Assembly (NCBI GenBank): GCA_013115135.1
Contig: JABANP010000798.1
Location: 1-16,828, forward strand
DNA: 16,828 nucleotides
Source of the DNA: Perkinsus olseni
Taxonomy: Eukaryota; Perkinsozoa; Perkinsida; Perkinsidae
Direction of reading: 5' to 3'
The notes under the pieces are model-generated. The model was not told where the DNA came from and searched no databases. It saw nothing but the letters and a program-made list of their open reading frames with translations. The position numbers and the translations under genes were made by a program. Of this stretch, positions 1-8,085 are shown one piece after another (position 1 is the first letter of the stretch; every line of letters starts with the position of its first letter).

Positions 1-223
1 CGCACATCGGAATACCCGAATGAGTTCGAGTCGCATCACTGGAGAAATTTGCGCTCTTTCCGGCACCGTCGTGCCGCATAATTCCGGCAGTCGTAAGTAG
101 CGTTTCGATGGCGAAGCCCCTACGAGAAGCGAACATCTTTCGACATCCACAGCGAATTCATCCCGAGCCGTACCTCGGCTGCCGCGTATTTACTGTATCC
201 ATAAACTAAGCGGTCTTCCTAGT
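1..223 (+). repeat. Right half of dispersed repeat A, degenerate copy
   Basis: This segment aligns over its whole length, with scattered substitutions, to 6358-6622 and in the same orientation. Shared landmarks are cacatcggaat, gtcgtgcc, cgaagcccctacga, catctttcgacatcca and tatccataaact. On the minus strand it corresponds to the first exon of the small ORF annotated at 6182-6512. Here the start codon is GTG instead of ATG and the splice donor GTGAGT reads GCGACT, so the copy looks decayed. It lacks a 43-nt palindromic insertion found in the 6358-6622 copy. Its left half lies at the far end of the window. Confidence 0.85.
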
Positions 224-313
224 TTTGGTGCGTAGTCGACTTCGGGAGGCCACGTATCCAGCTAGGGCCAGGATCCTTGCGTTCCACCTGACGCATTATC
301 ACTGCGTTATAGA

Positions 314-683
314 TTAATATAGGTTGCGCACGGTAGAGCATTCTCCCAATCCGAAACTGGCATTGGAGCTCTTCCTCGAGTCATCCGTGATCTTTTTTCT
401 ATCTCCTCGGAAGAGAACTTTCTTCATGCTAGCTGTCGATTGTCTCGCAATCTGCAATGCAACGATCAAAACAATCATTGATGCGAGTGTGCCTACAATT
501 CGGGGGTCTGAGTTTTTTGCCATACACGGTTCCCGTGCCACTTTATATCTAAACGGACAACGATCGATACGAGTGCTGCTTTATTATCATTACGTACTGC
601 TCAGCATACAATTTCAAAGTATGCCATACAATGTCGTTTATACTGATGATAATCATCGGCATATAGAATGCGTCTATGTAAAC
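314..683 (-). CDS. Possible short membrane-associated exons, unrecognised
   Basis: Two adjacent minus-strand frames look coding but cannot be joined in phase. The first runs from about 683 to 549. It follows a good acceptor (ttatgtttcag), has an internal ATG at 662, and is hydrophobic at first (MPMIIISINDIVWHTLKLYA) before a stop. The second ends at 314-316 and holds one strong hydrophobic stretch (IVGTLASMIVLIVALQIARQ) followed by a basic, serine-rich tail, as in a single-pass membrane protein. The overlapping plus-strand frame 324-707 is an alternative reading. No family was recognised. The acceptor lies close downstream of the preceding minus-strand stop at 734, so it could be a trans-splice site, but nothing shows this directly. 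Confidence 0.25.
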
Positions 684-733
684 CTGAAACATAAAGCTAA
701 TATTTGAACTCGTACGTATGAAATTAGGCTACT

Positions 734-923
734 TTACTGGATCCCTCGACCCCGCCGGGGATGTGCGGACTGGGATCCGCCGCCTGACAATGAGCAGACA
801 GGAGCGAACAAGCTCCAGACACAGTATATGGTCGGGACTCCCGACTCGGGAGTGTAGTCTTTTACCTGACTCCGGTGGTATCCGGAGTCCGGATTCCGGA
901 CTGAGCTCACCAGAATTGTACAA
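734..923 (-). CDS. Possible 3' exons of an unrecognised minus-strand gene
   Basis: A minus-strand exon reading NSGELSPESGLRIPPES meets a consensus donor (gagtcag/gtaaaag). A strong pyrimidine-rich acceptor follows (ctgctcattgtcag), and the next exon stays in phase to a TAA at 734-736 (GGSQSAHPRRGRGIQ). The product would be proline, serine and glycine rich, so composition alone could produce it. The stretch also contains small perfect palindromes at 837-853 and 868-889. An opposing plus-strand frame (718-1062) is also open. No homology was recognised. Confidence 0.25.
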
Positions 924-933
924 GCGCGCGTCA

Positions 934-1670
934 TGTGGAGATTCTAAATACTCATGTCCCTCGTTATTATTATTAATCTTGTGGGAGTATCAGCAGGGGT
1001 CGCCTCTCCTTCAGATGGTGTGCCGTTGTGGCGCCGGGCAGCAAGCAGCCAACCGCCGCTGACCACAGGCCCCCCTCCCATTACGTCACGGCGTTGAAGG
1101 TGGTGCCTCGCCTCACTGGTGGCTTGGCCGAGTGAGTTGGTGGTGATGGAATTCTGTGTCGAGCCAGCATCAACCTTGGATACGCTCCTCAGGTACTTCT
1201 CGCCTTTATCGGAATCACAGCAGACGACCAGGCGACTGGAGTTTGAAGTCGCAGATCTCCCGCTTTGCCAAGCTCGTCGATCTCTTCCAAATGGTCAAGG
1301 GCCTTGACTCAAGGCCAAATACAGGCGCTGAAACGGTCGATAAAACGGTTGATCTAATATCAATAAATTCCACGCTTCAAAATGTGTGTACCACGGTGGT
1401 ACTACCACCCAATTTCAGACTCAAGTGCCTTCGTGAAGGAAAAAACCGTAGTTTTTCGGACTTGCCTCAAAAAAATGCACCCTTCTTAATGGTATGCTGA
1501 AGCCAGTGATCACACGGGGCTGTTATGTGGACTGTGCTTCGACTCTGCGGTAGTTTTATTCTGAGCGACAGTCACTGCATTTACTGCAACCCGGCCGTCC
1601 GTTCTGGTCTGTCTCGGTCCTTGACGCGCTCCTTCAATATCAACGCGAGTACGTGAAGCAACGGTTATCT
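934..1670 (+). repeat. Inverted, decayed copy of the 10831-11939 block
   Basis: The plus strand here matches the minus strand of 11939-10831 at high identity. It covers exons 10 and 11 of the PH/hairpin gene, the intron between them, and a flank rich in cacagtccacataacag-type sequence. It is a DNA-level copy, because the intron (1131-1191) is retained. It is damaged: about 8 nt are missing after tttgaa near 1246, which shifts the hairpin-exon frame, and roughly 330 nt present in the other copy (about 11157-11555) are absent near 1323. Palindromic insertions sit at 1300-1316 and 1388-1409. The two copies face each other across about 9.2 kb. Confidence 0.85.
1119..1310 (+). pseudogene. Frameshifted duplicate of the hairpin-gene exon
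   Basis: The frame reads YFSPLSESQQTTRRLEFE, as in exon 11 of the gene at 6894-14200. An 8-nt deletion then shifts it; the original frame resumes as QISRF-KLVDLFQMVK before being cut off by a palindromic insertion and the deletion. The upstream exon (WCAVVAPGSKQPTAADHRPP) and the GTGAGT donor near 1131 are preserved. Such a copy cannot encode the hairpin, so a pseudogene is the best reading. Confidence 0.7.
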
Positions 1671-1759
1671 TGTCGTTCGCTCTCTTCCCTTCCCGATGCC
1701 GGGACTCACTGCTGCTTCCGCCACCTCTAGCTTTGTTGTGTTACAGGGTTTTCCCGACA

Positions 1760-2410
1760 ATGGCGGGGTGTGGGCAATGCCGGAAAAATAGTAGTATACG
1801 TGGATTGCAGCACATGCACTACGATTCAAGGCGTCATGCAACAAGCTGCTGCGAGAGGTTGATCGTAATGTGCGGTTTCAGGACGAAAATAATCTTCACA
1901 TTAGACTCGGTTCTAGGGCAGCGTTGTGCAGCGACAGATACAGGAAAAATAGAGAAGTACTCCGTAACTGACTTATGGATATCAGAGGTGACCACTGACA
2001 GGGAACAAGAGCCGACATTTTCGATGACGGTGGAGCCCGACGAGGTCGCTTTCTCCGCGAAGGTCCTGCGCATTCTGCGGCAGTATGACGCCGTGGGTAA
2101 AACATTATTTCAGAAATAATATTTCTAGTCCTCGATTATTCCAAGCAACTGCAGAGGAGCGCTGTTCATGTACCAGTTGTTGCGGATAACGGCTATTCAC
2201 GTCGATGATGTCTCTCAGCCTCCAAGACCACTAGCAGAGACAGCTGAATTTCTCGACATCGTACTTAACTTGAATGAGGTCACCTCATTGAGGTGAGTAC
2301 TTGATAATCAGTATGATTAGTCTCTGCCGCCATCTCTGATAATGATATATCTGAACAGCCTTGATAGTAGATCGGCAACTATCAGCATCACAATGGAGTT
2401 TCACCCGTGA
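1760..2410 (+). CDS. Candidate three-exon plus-strand gene, unrecognised
   Basis: Exons are proposed at 1760-2096, 2157-2292 and 2359-2410, with introns of 60 and 66 nt and compatible phases (1, then 2). The first exon starts at ATG 1760 and includes GKIEKYSVTDLWISEVTTD. The second reads TAIHVDDVSQPPRPLAETAE and FLDIVLNLNEVTSL and ends at a strong donor (attgag/gtgagtac). The third reads LDSRSATISITMEFHP and stops at TGA 2408. The total is about 174 residues with no recognised domain. The first donor (GTAAAA) and second acceptor are weak, and another frame is open at 1810-1970, so the 5' part is uncertain. The last exon lies in a 64-nt sequence repeated exactly at 11941-12004. Confidence 0.4.
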
Positions 2411-2419
2411 AACGTGAAG
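2356..2419 (+). repeat. 64-nt exact direct repeat (copy at 11941-12004)
   Basis: The stretch beginning cagccttgatagtagatc and ending cgtgaaacgtgaag is identical to 11941-12004. In both places a cag acceptor is followed by the same open frame (LDSRSATISITMEFHP, stop). Sequence left of the repeat is weakly similar; sequence to the right is unrelated. The second copy lies in an intron of the minus-strand PH/hairpin gene. Confidence 0.85.
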
Positions 2420-2683
2420 TAGCGTTTTTCAGTATGTTAAAAATGAGGCCGAAACTCCCAGCAGTCACGGCGAATTCAACCTTTCGGACCGAAAGTTTCG
2501 GTGTATATTCTAAATCAATTTGGATCACTATATGCTGAGCATCTTTGACCGTTGGACCCCACTTCATCAAAGAGCCTCAATACGTTCGCGGTCCTCCGCC
2601 GTGACTTCGAGAGGTCCCTTCGAGGAGGCCACGTCCCGACCACCGCTTGCTCCTATTCTGCTACGTTCATGCTCCAACGCCTA
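2420..2683. other. No clear gene; dispersed-repeat fragment
   Basis: A minus-strand frame (2388-2570) is open but I cannot attach it to a gene. Part of the stretch, about 2458-2570, resembles 13336-13398: cagcagtcacg-cgaattcaac, ttcggtgta, and tttgaccgt-ggacc occur in the same order and orientation. In the second place the sequence lies in an intron, which favours a dispersed non-coding repeat. The remainder to 2683 shows nothing I can name. Confidence 0.4.
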
Positions 2684-2920
2684 CTAAGGGCCACGGGTTG
2701 ACGCCTGATGGAAGTTGTCGTCCTCGTCTGTCTCTTCTTGGCGAGTTTTTTTTCTCCTGGCGAAATTCTCCAGTCTGAGCCACGCCTCGAAGGATGCCTG
2801 CTTTTCGACGAGCTCGAGTTGTTCAGACCGAATCATCCTAACCAGCTCGAACTGGAAGCAGTAGCACTGCGTCGCTTCCACCTCAATCAAGCTATAGATT
2901 ATTTTCCCAGATCATTTTCC
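2684..2920 (-). CDS. Possible charged coiled-coil exon
   Basis: A minus-strand frame ending at TAG 2684-2686 reads FELVRMIRSEQLELVEKQAS, then FARRKKTRQEETDEDDNFHQ. It is highly charged with a heptad-like spread of hydrophobics, suggesting a short coiled coil with an acidic end. The opposite strand (2708-2983) gives a frame with an apparent signal peptide, which is what the antisense of a charged helix usually yields, so the minus strand is preferred. No start or partner exon was identified. It lies about 150 nt beyond the H2B stop in the same direction. Confidence 0.3.
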
Positions 2921-3067
2921 TCGAAATATTATTTTCTCAGGACAACTTCCGTCACAGAACACAAATACAACCTTTTGTCTTGAAATAAAACTACTCACTA
3001 TGAGAAGTAAATTACGCCGCTTTGGCAGCCAATGGTGACCAAACCGCCGAGACCACACTGAAGGCTC

Positions 3068-3663
3068 TCATGTATTGGCGCTCGTGTATTTCGTCACAGA
3101 CTTCGTCCCTTCACTGACAGCATGCTTCGCCAACTCCCCTGGAAGGACCAGGCGGACTGCCGTCTGAATCTGACCAGACACTCACCGACACCCTCAGAAG
3201 CCCACAGCCCTACTTCGCGGCTCGAGAGAGTTACTTTGCTCGAGTACTTGCACAGCTTCGCGGCTTCAGACACGATCTGACCAACTTGGTCAGACCAAGG
3301 CCCATCTCAAGATTGAAGACGCCGTCAGGCCTACCCTCTCGAACGTATCGTACACGAATGAATTCATGATCATCATGGACTTCTTCGAAATACCCGTATT
3401 AGGATGGACCTGGCCAGACTTCACATCACCGTTGAGCGCAGCACGAACGACTACCTGCTTCAACACCCGGAAAATGTACGTGTTATAGGTCTCCGCGTGA
3501 CGCCTTCTCCTCTTCTCTGAACGACACAGACTTCAAAGTAGACAAGACGTGAACACCTACCGCCAGGCTTGCGACCCTTTCTTCTTAGGCGAGCAAGAAC
3601 CCTGTGTTTGGACTTGTCGTTGAATTTTCTCGGCGGAAGACTCGCTCGGACCGCCCTGATCAT
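3068..3663 (-). CDS. H2B: Histone H2B with four introns
   Basis: This is a core nucleosome histone that pairs with H2A. Minus-strand exons are 3663-3561, 3516-3455, 3409-3335, 3276-3214 and 3169-3068, giving about 134 residues; introns are 44, 45, 58 and 44 nt, all GT-AG and in phase. The histone fold is readable from the sequence: [13 protein letters not shown] (helix 1), [24 protein letters not shown] (helix 2), [38 protein letters not shown] (helix 3), then [15 protein letters not shown], which keeps the lysine of the VTKYTS motif that is ubiquitinated in known H2B. The basic N-terminal tail ([14 protein letters not shown]) and the ATG at 3663 are the least certain parts. Substitutions such as YDTFER for the usual NDIFER, and the four introns, suggest a divergent or replication-independent variant. 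I saw no canonical histone 3' stem-loop after the stop. All joined frames are open, so it may be functional. Confidence 0.93.
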
Positions 3664-3699
3664 TTACCATATGTTTGGCCCATCACATCATGAAAAATT

Positions 3700-4802
3700 T
3701 CACAATTTAATCAGCGGTCCCACCTGATTAAAAGCAGGTACTGCACTGCATTGTATGTTGAGTCCGACATTGTCAACAGGTCGAGAATCACCTGAGGCTC
3801 GGACTATTATTTGGATATGGTTTTATTGGCGAGCTTGCACATACCTATCGCACGTTCAACCCGGGGTAGTTCTTCAGAGCATTCATCGCTGAACTGGTAT
3901 AAACTAGCGGAAACAGATGATAGCCTAGCAGAGGATGCTCGAGGGGCCACATTTTGCCTCGAAGTAGGCGGGATAGGGTGCCTTATGCCAGTATTAGACT
4001 TCTCCCGGACCCTGACAGGGCTGTTGGTTACAAGGAAAGAACATTCTAATGACTCACGAAGACGGTGGAGCGAAATCTGTAGGATGTACGAGCTCGTTTG
4101 GAGCGGGCATTTGTGTATCAGTATCGGGCTCATCCGGGAGCCTGAGAGAGACTTCCGCTTTGGGACGAGATTGCTATTTCTTGCAATTGCCGTACGAGTC
4201 AAGATAAGTGACTGTAGCCACCGCTTGCAGGAGGTCCTGGAAATTGTCCCTCATGCTCTCTGCTCTAGAACTATTGACGTACGCCGACGATTTTTGTGGA
4301 TCGAAGCACCCACCTATCGGGTTTAGGTACAGGTAGTGCCTGACGCACAATATGTCGAAACGAGGCGTCATAGCTGCCGATGCGTACCATCCTTTATCCT
4401 TGTGCCAATACACGCTTAGTTCTTCGCGCACAACACTCTTCAAAGTTTTGCTGGGAGGACTTTTCCTCAACTCGCTTGCAGTAACCCCTGCCTTCCTCAT
4501 GAATCCCTGGAACGATCAGGACGGTCCATACTATAAAGAGTGTTGAGTTATATACCTCAACTGCTGCCCGGTGTTGTTCATTCACGACTACAGGCAACTC
4601 TTCTCGTAATATTTTGCGAGGTCGGAATGTCACTGTACGCCGTGCAACCTTTCGGTAGCTCCCCTTCGGCTCCCTCTCCAGACTTGCTGCATTATATTCT
4701 TCAAGATGCTCGAGGAATGATTCTGCCACTGCCAGTTCCTCACTAGGTCTTTCCTCTTCATTGGCAGTACAAGTCCCACGGGCACCAGAGGCGGCAATGT
4801 CC
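3700..4802 (-). CDS. Five-exon protein of unknown function (5' end open)
   Basis: Exons run 4802-4556, 4506-4196, 4141-4058, 3903-3845 and 3803-3700 on the minus strand. Introns are 49, 54, 154 and 41 nt, and every junction is phase-consistent. The N-terminal part is acidic and helical (NEEERPSEELAVAESFLEHL), followed by a basic patch (RKVARRTVTFRPRKILREEL). Exon 2 contains SVYWHKDKGWYASAAMTPRF and LCVRHYLYLNPIGGCFDP. Later exons are acidic and proline-rich (LPDEPDTDTQMPAPNE), then LYQFSDECSEELPRVERAI and VDNVGLNIQCSAVPAF. Reading through the last possible donor gives a stop at 3700-3702, only 36 nt before the H2B ATG. No first exon was found, although the acceptor at 4802 (gatctttcag) is good. 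No family recognised. The long plus-strand frame 3811-4326 is its antisense shadow. Confidence 0.6.
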
Positions 4803-5340
4803 CTGAAAGATCTCCCCGGAAATCCCTATGTATCACACGTATGAGGTGGAAATCTCAAATTGGGAGCTCGAGAAGCTCACATACATGACATCTATTACAT
4901 GTTAATGATGGAAGATCACGAAAGTTGGTACGCGAACTCGACTACGAGTGGTAGTCTACCACAGGCAGGATATATGCGAAGCTCGTATTTCTACACTACT
5001 TCAATAATTTGTAGACTGACGGATACAATCGAACGCCTCTGCTGATTCCGGTATAATCGGTATGCTTCGTACCCTCCGGGTACTACCCGATTTTCGTAAG
5101 GATTGCCTTGACGTCTCTGTATATCCCGGGGACGAGCTTAACAGACGTTAAGTCTGCATTAGGAGCGTTGGCAGCAGGTATTGCGTCGGGTCTGAAAAAA
5201 GCAAAACTGCCCATCAAAGTTGCGTCTTGAGAGAAGTTTAATCCGAACGCATTAACCCCATTTTATACGGTCTCGAATGCGAATTCGGTGAACAATCGGC
5301 GCGACCGGGTCGGTGGCCTGGAGCTCTGACCCACTAAGTG
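4803..5340. other. Unassigned stretch with competing short frames
   Basis: No exon here can be joined to a neighbour. A minus-strand exon at about 5198-5087 follows an excellent acceptor (tgcttttttcag) and reads LTSVKLVPGIYRDVKAIL to a TAG. The plus strand over the same bases reads TSLTDVKSALGALAAGIASG to a TGA. Only one can be real and I cannot choose. Perfect short palindromes occur at 4948-4962, 5069-5083 and 5077-5089. Confidence 0.35.
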
Positions 5341-6075
5341 CTACTTGAATCGTGCTCGCAGCCACTCGATCATTTTTGAGGTTTCCCTTAGCATTGCCTC
5401 CTTTTCGAGTGTCGGTCCATCGTCATTGTCAAACTCAAACTCACCGTTGCGCCTGAATAAACAAGGCCCGTAAATTCCGGGTCGAAACCCTGCTGTATGA
5501 TTTCGGTTGAACTCACTGATCGAGATCCATGACAATAGCTACTGTGTCTATCAATTCCTGCATCAATGGTCGATCCGCCACGTCAATCCGACTGCTATTC
5601 GTGTAGGCTAGAGATACTTTACCATCAGAATTGCGATACTTGTAGTACCTGCAATAAAACAGTTAATTCAGGGATAATGTCCTGGGCCGGACAACAATCA
5701 CAGTACTCACCATCCCTTCGAACCGCCCCAGTGAATACCAAATTCTTTACGAATAGCTTCCTGGATGTTTTCATCCAGCTTCACAGTTTCGGACGTTTCG
5801 TGCAGCATACTTCTGCCTTTGATGATAGCCTGAAATAGTTGATTATAATGATTATATCCTGAACATCCGAAATTGCGTACATCAACACGCTTCCGGTGAT
5901 CCTCTGTGGCTTGTGCAGGTTCCGATCCGATAGGGCGTCCCTTACAACGGATCTTCCCCTGCTTTCTACTACGTTTAGGATCACAGGACTTGATTTCAGC
6001 ATCTAGCCGTGACGAAAAATACATCAGCTTGCTCAAAGCAGAGGCTGGCGACGTCTTCGTACGGTGGTTCTGCAT
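5341..6075 (-). CDS. Acidic three-exon protein of about 202 residues
   Basis: Exons are 6075-5711, 5648-5517 and 5452-5341, with introns of 62 and 64 nt. Donors are GTGAGT twice, acceptors are tttattgcag and tttattcag, and phases match throughout. It starts MQNHRTKTSPASALSK, has a basic stretch (DPKRSRKQGKIRCKGRPIG), then QAIIKGRSMLHETSETVKLD, EAIRKEFGIHWGGSKGWYYK, PLMQELIDTVAIVMDLDQ, an acidic run EFEFDNDD, and a C-terminal helix ending EWLRARFK. No signal peptide or membrane segment is seen and no family is recognised. The first 90 residues lie in repeat A, and a related minus-strand frame with TSPASALSKL at about 16480-16350 breaks off early. An alternative acceptor at 5830 (actatttcag) would make 5829-5711 an internal exon instead. 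Confidence 0.55.
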
Positions 6076-6625
6076 CGTGAACTTGAATCGGTGAACGGAG
6101 GAACTTTCGGCTGGAGTCTAACCAGTCCAACGCAACATTGGCTCAGTGAGCTTCAGTGGACATCAAATACGCTCATCAATATCAGCCCCAATAGATGAGG
6201 CTAGAGTATCCGCAATCGAATAGTCCTGGATGTCTGCCGCCAGTTTGACGGATCCGTCCATCCATCTCTTCATATTCTCTGCGCGTAGCTCCCCAGAGCA
6301 GTGAACTAATAAAAGTTTTCGCTCGAGCAGACGGTGAACCTATACTTCATCCGTGCTGCACATCGGAATGTCCGAAGCTCAATGAGTTTGACTCACATCA
6401 CAGAAGAAATGTGCGCTCTTTCCGACACCGTCGTGCCACATACTTCCGAGAGTCGTAAGAAGCTTTTCGATGGTGAAGCCCCTACGAGTTGCAAACATCT
6501 TTCGACATCCATAGCGAATTCATCCCGAGCCGTACTTCGGCTGACGTGTATTTACTTAGTAAATACACGTAAATTACTGTGGATACAGTAAATTTTACTG
6601 TATCCATAAACTGAGCGGTCTTGCT
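5990..6625 (+). repeat. Dispersed repeat A, most complete copy
   Basis: The left part (5990-6340) matches 16404-16828 and the right part (6358-6625) matches 1-223, all in direct orientation. Relative to the other copy this one carries palindromic insertions near 6557-6599 and 6627-6644. It lacks palindromic additions found near 16521-16551 and 16674-16690. It spans the small ORF at 6182-6512 and the first exon of the gene at 5341-6075, so the repeat may be a duplicated gene segment rather than a transposon. No terminal repeats or target-site duplications were recognised. Confidence 0.85.
6182..6512 (-). CDS. Possible two-exon ORF of 79 residues in repeat A
   Basis: Exon 6512-6397 begins with ATG (MDVERCLQLVGASPSKSF, then SEVCGTTVSERAHISS). 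It meets a consensus donor (gtgat/gtgagtc) and joins in phase, across a 91-nt intron, to 6305-6182 (LLWGATRREYEEMDGRIRQT, stop TGA). The join puts an isoleucine at the junction. In the copy at the window ends both the ATG and the donor are lost. The second exon is also open in another frame (GELRAENMKRWMDGSVKLAA to a shared TGA), so the assigned frame is uncertain. No family recognised. Confidence 0.35.
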
Positions 6626-6893
6626 AGTTCTCTTCCTAGAGAACGAACGACAAGATTCCAGGGTGTATCCGAATAATTAATTCGGAAAGTTGTAGTGTAG
6701 GAATTTGGGAGGCCAAGTGGTAATTTTGGGCCGAACTCTAAAAATTTGGGGGAAGCCCTCTGAGGCGGGGAAAAAGCGCAGAAACAAAAGCGCGCGCCCA
6801 GATAATCGATTTGTCTCCAATTAATTACACAATTCCACGACGTTTGATAGAATGGTGCAGAAAATGAAATAAAGAATGATGGCAGAAATGCAA

Positions 6894-7360
6894 TTATAGA
6901 TCGTGACTTGCGTTGCTGGGTGTGCTGAAGCTGCTGAGACGTCTGTGATAGATTCTGTCGGGAAGATACCCTCGGGGCTTCACCACAGACGACTTGTCCG
7001 ACATTATAGCCGACACCGTATCCTAAAGGGAGGCGCAGAGTTGATGTCAGGAAGGAGGAGGTGTACTGACCTCGCCCGTTGGGGCATGCTCTATGAAGTT
7101 ATCAACCCAATCCTTGCGAGTCCACTTCGGTGGGAGCTTGCAACCGGGGACCTGATGACGAAAATGGGGGAACTTCGTGGCGCAGCGGTCATACCTGTTC
7201 CCTCAGCCAGTCGGCCAAGGGCCTCGTCCTCTTCGTATGACTGAAGCACCTTCACTGACAACGCTTGACCAACGGGGATGCGTCGACGGAGAGATGAGCA
7301 CATCTGCTGGGCCTGGACGGAGTCGAGCTCAGAGAACGCTGTCGTTGTGGGGATATGGTT
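6894..7360 (-). CDS. PH/hairpin gene: C-terminal tail exons
   Basis: Three exons complete the gene that begins at 14200. Exon 13 starts at 7360 after the acceptor gtgctgctcag and reads TTTAFSELDSVQAQQMCSSL and RRRIPVGQALS. Its end must be phase 0, which the GT at 7255 or 7249 would give; the more obvious donor at 7194 (gtatga) would break the frame. Exon 14 (7151-7071) reads CKLPPKWTRKDWVDNFIEHA and ends at GTCAGT. Exon 15 (7022-6894) follows a good acceptor (cctccctttag) and reads SAIMSDKSSVVKPRGYLP, then YHRRLSSFSTPSNASHDL and TAA at 6894-6896. The tail is basic and serine-rich, as expected of a cytosolic segment after a membrane hairpin. No polyadenylation signal was identified. Confidence 0.6.
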
Positions 7361-7886
7361 CTGAGCAGCACAAGGGATGGATACTCACTCGAAGTGGAAA
7401 AAGAGAATGAGAGATCATAATTGGTACAAGTTCGGTGGTAGCTAATACATACGGCCCGGGCTATCGAGAAGCATACAAACTGGACGGGCAATTTTTCGCC
7501 CCTCTGGACGAGTCCGAACCTATTTCTTTCTCAACTCAGCTCACCATGTTCGGGTAATCTTTCAAATATTTTTGTACGGGGCGCGCAAGAGACGAGCAAA
7601 AAAATCGCCCCTCCAAGTATCATTTCAAAGTTGTGAAAAGTGAGAAGCATTACATTTATACTGTTTCGAAACATCAAAGCATCACATCTACCAAACGACA
7701 ACCGGCAATATTGCATGGAAACTCCCACGGCGTCTGCATGCCCATAATCACCGCAAAATGCATCAAAATCTTCGGCGTGCGCACAGCGATGATTTTGTTA
7801 TGATAAAAAGGCGGGTAATATTGTACTCAAGCGACCCCCAGCAGGGAACGATGGCGTATAAAACGTGAAGACGAGTCCCCCCTCAC

Positions 7887-8085
7887 CTCCAGGCGGGACT
7901 CAGAAATGTGTCTCAACGCGCAGTTCCTGAGGAGCCTTTTCCAGCGGCCACGTCTGAAACCGTTGATAAAACGGCTGAGGACGTAGAAGTAGAGGAGGGT
8001 CGACACTGGTACGAAGTAGAGGACAATGCAGGCACCGATAAGGACCTGACCGACGGAGGTTGAAGAATCACAGAACAGGATGGCT
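7887..8085 (-). CDS. PH/hairpin gene: membrane-hairpin exon
   Basis: Exon 12 begins after the acceptor ttttgcatcag and ends at a consensus donor (ctggag/gtgagg), 66 codons plus one base. It holds a strongly hydrophobic run (GQVLIGACIVLYFVPVSTLL) broken by a proline, then YFYVLSRFINGFRRGRWKRL, a basic stop-transfer region. This layout, a helix with an internal proline followed by F-[IN]-x-[GF]-basic, resembles the last membrane segment of MCTP and GRAMD4 proteins. That is a resemblance from memory, not an alignment. The join to exon 11 crosses 3.4 kb, far longer than the gene's other introns, but the phase (AG + A) fits. The stretch 7361-7886 is its next intron. Confidence 0.6.

Noticed and set aside
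2708..2983. Plus-strand frame with an apparent signal peptide (MEVVVLVCLFLASFF).
   Set aside because: It is the exact antisense of a charged, coiled-coil-like minus-strand frame; antisense of Glu/Lys-rich codons commonly yields Phe/Leu-rich pseudo-signal peptides. Not excluded, but less likely.
3811..4326. The longest single open frame in the window (171 codons, plus strand).
   Set aside because: It lies antisense to exons 2-4 of the minus-strand gene, which have consensus splice sites and phase-matched joins; the plus frame has no recognisable motif.
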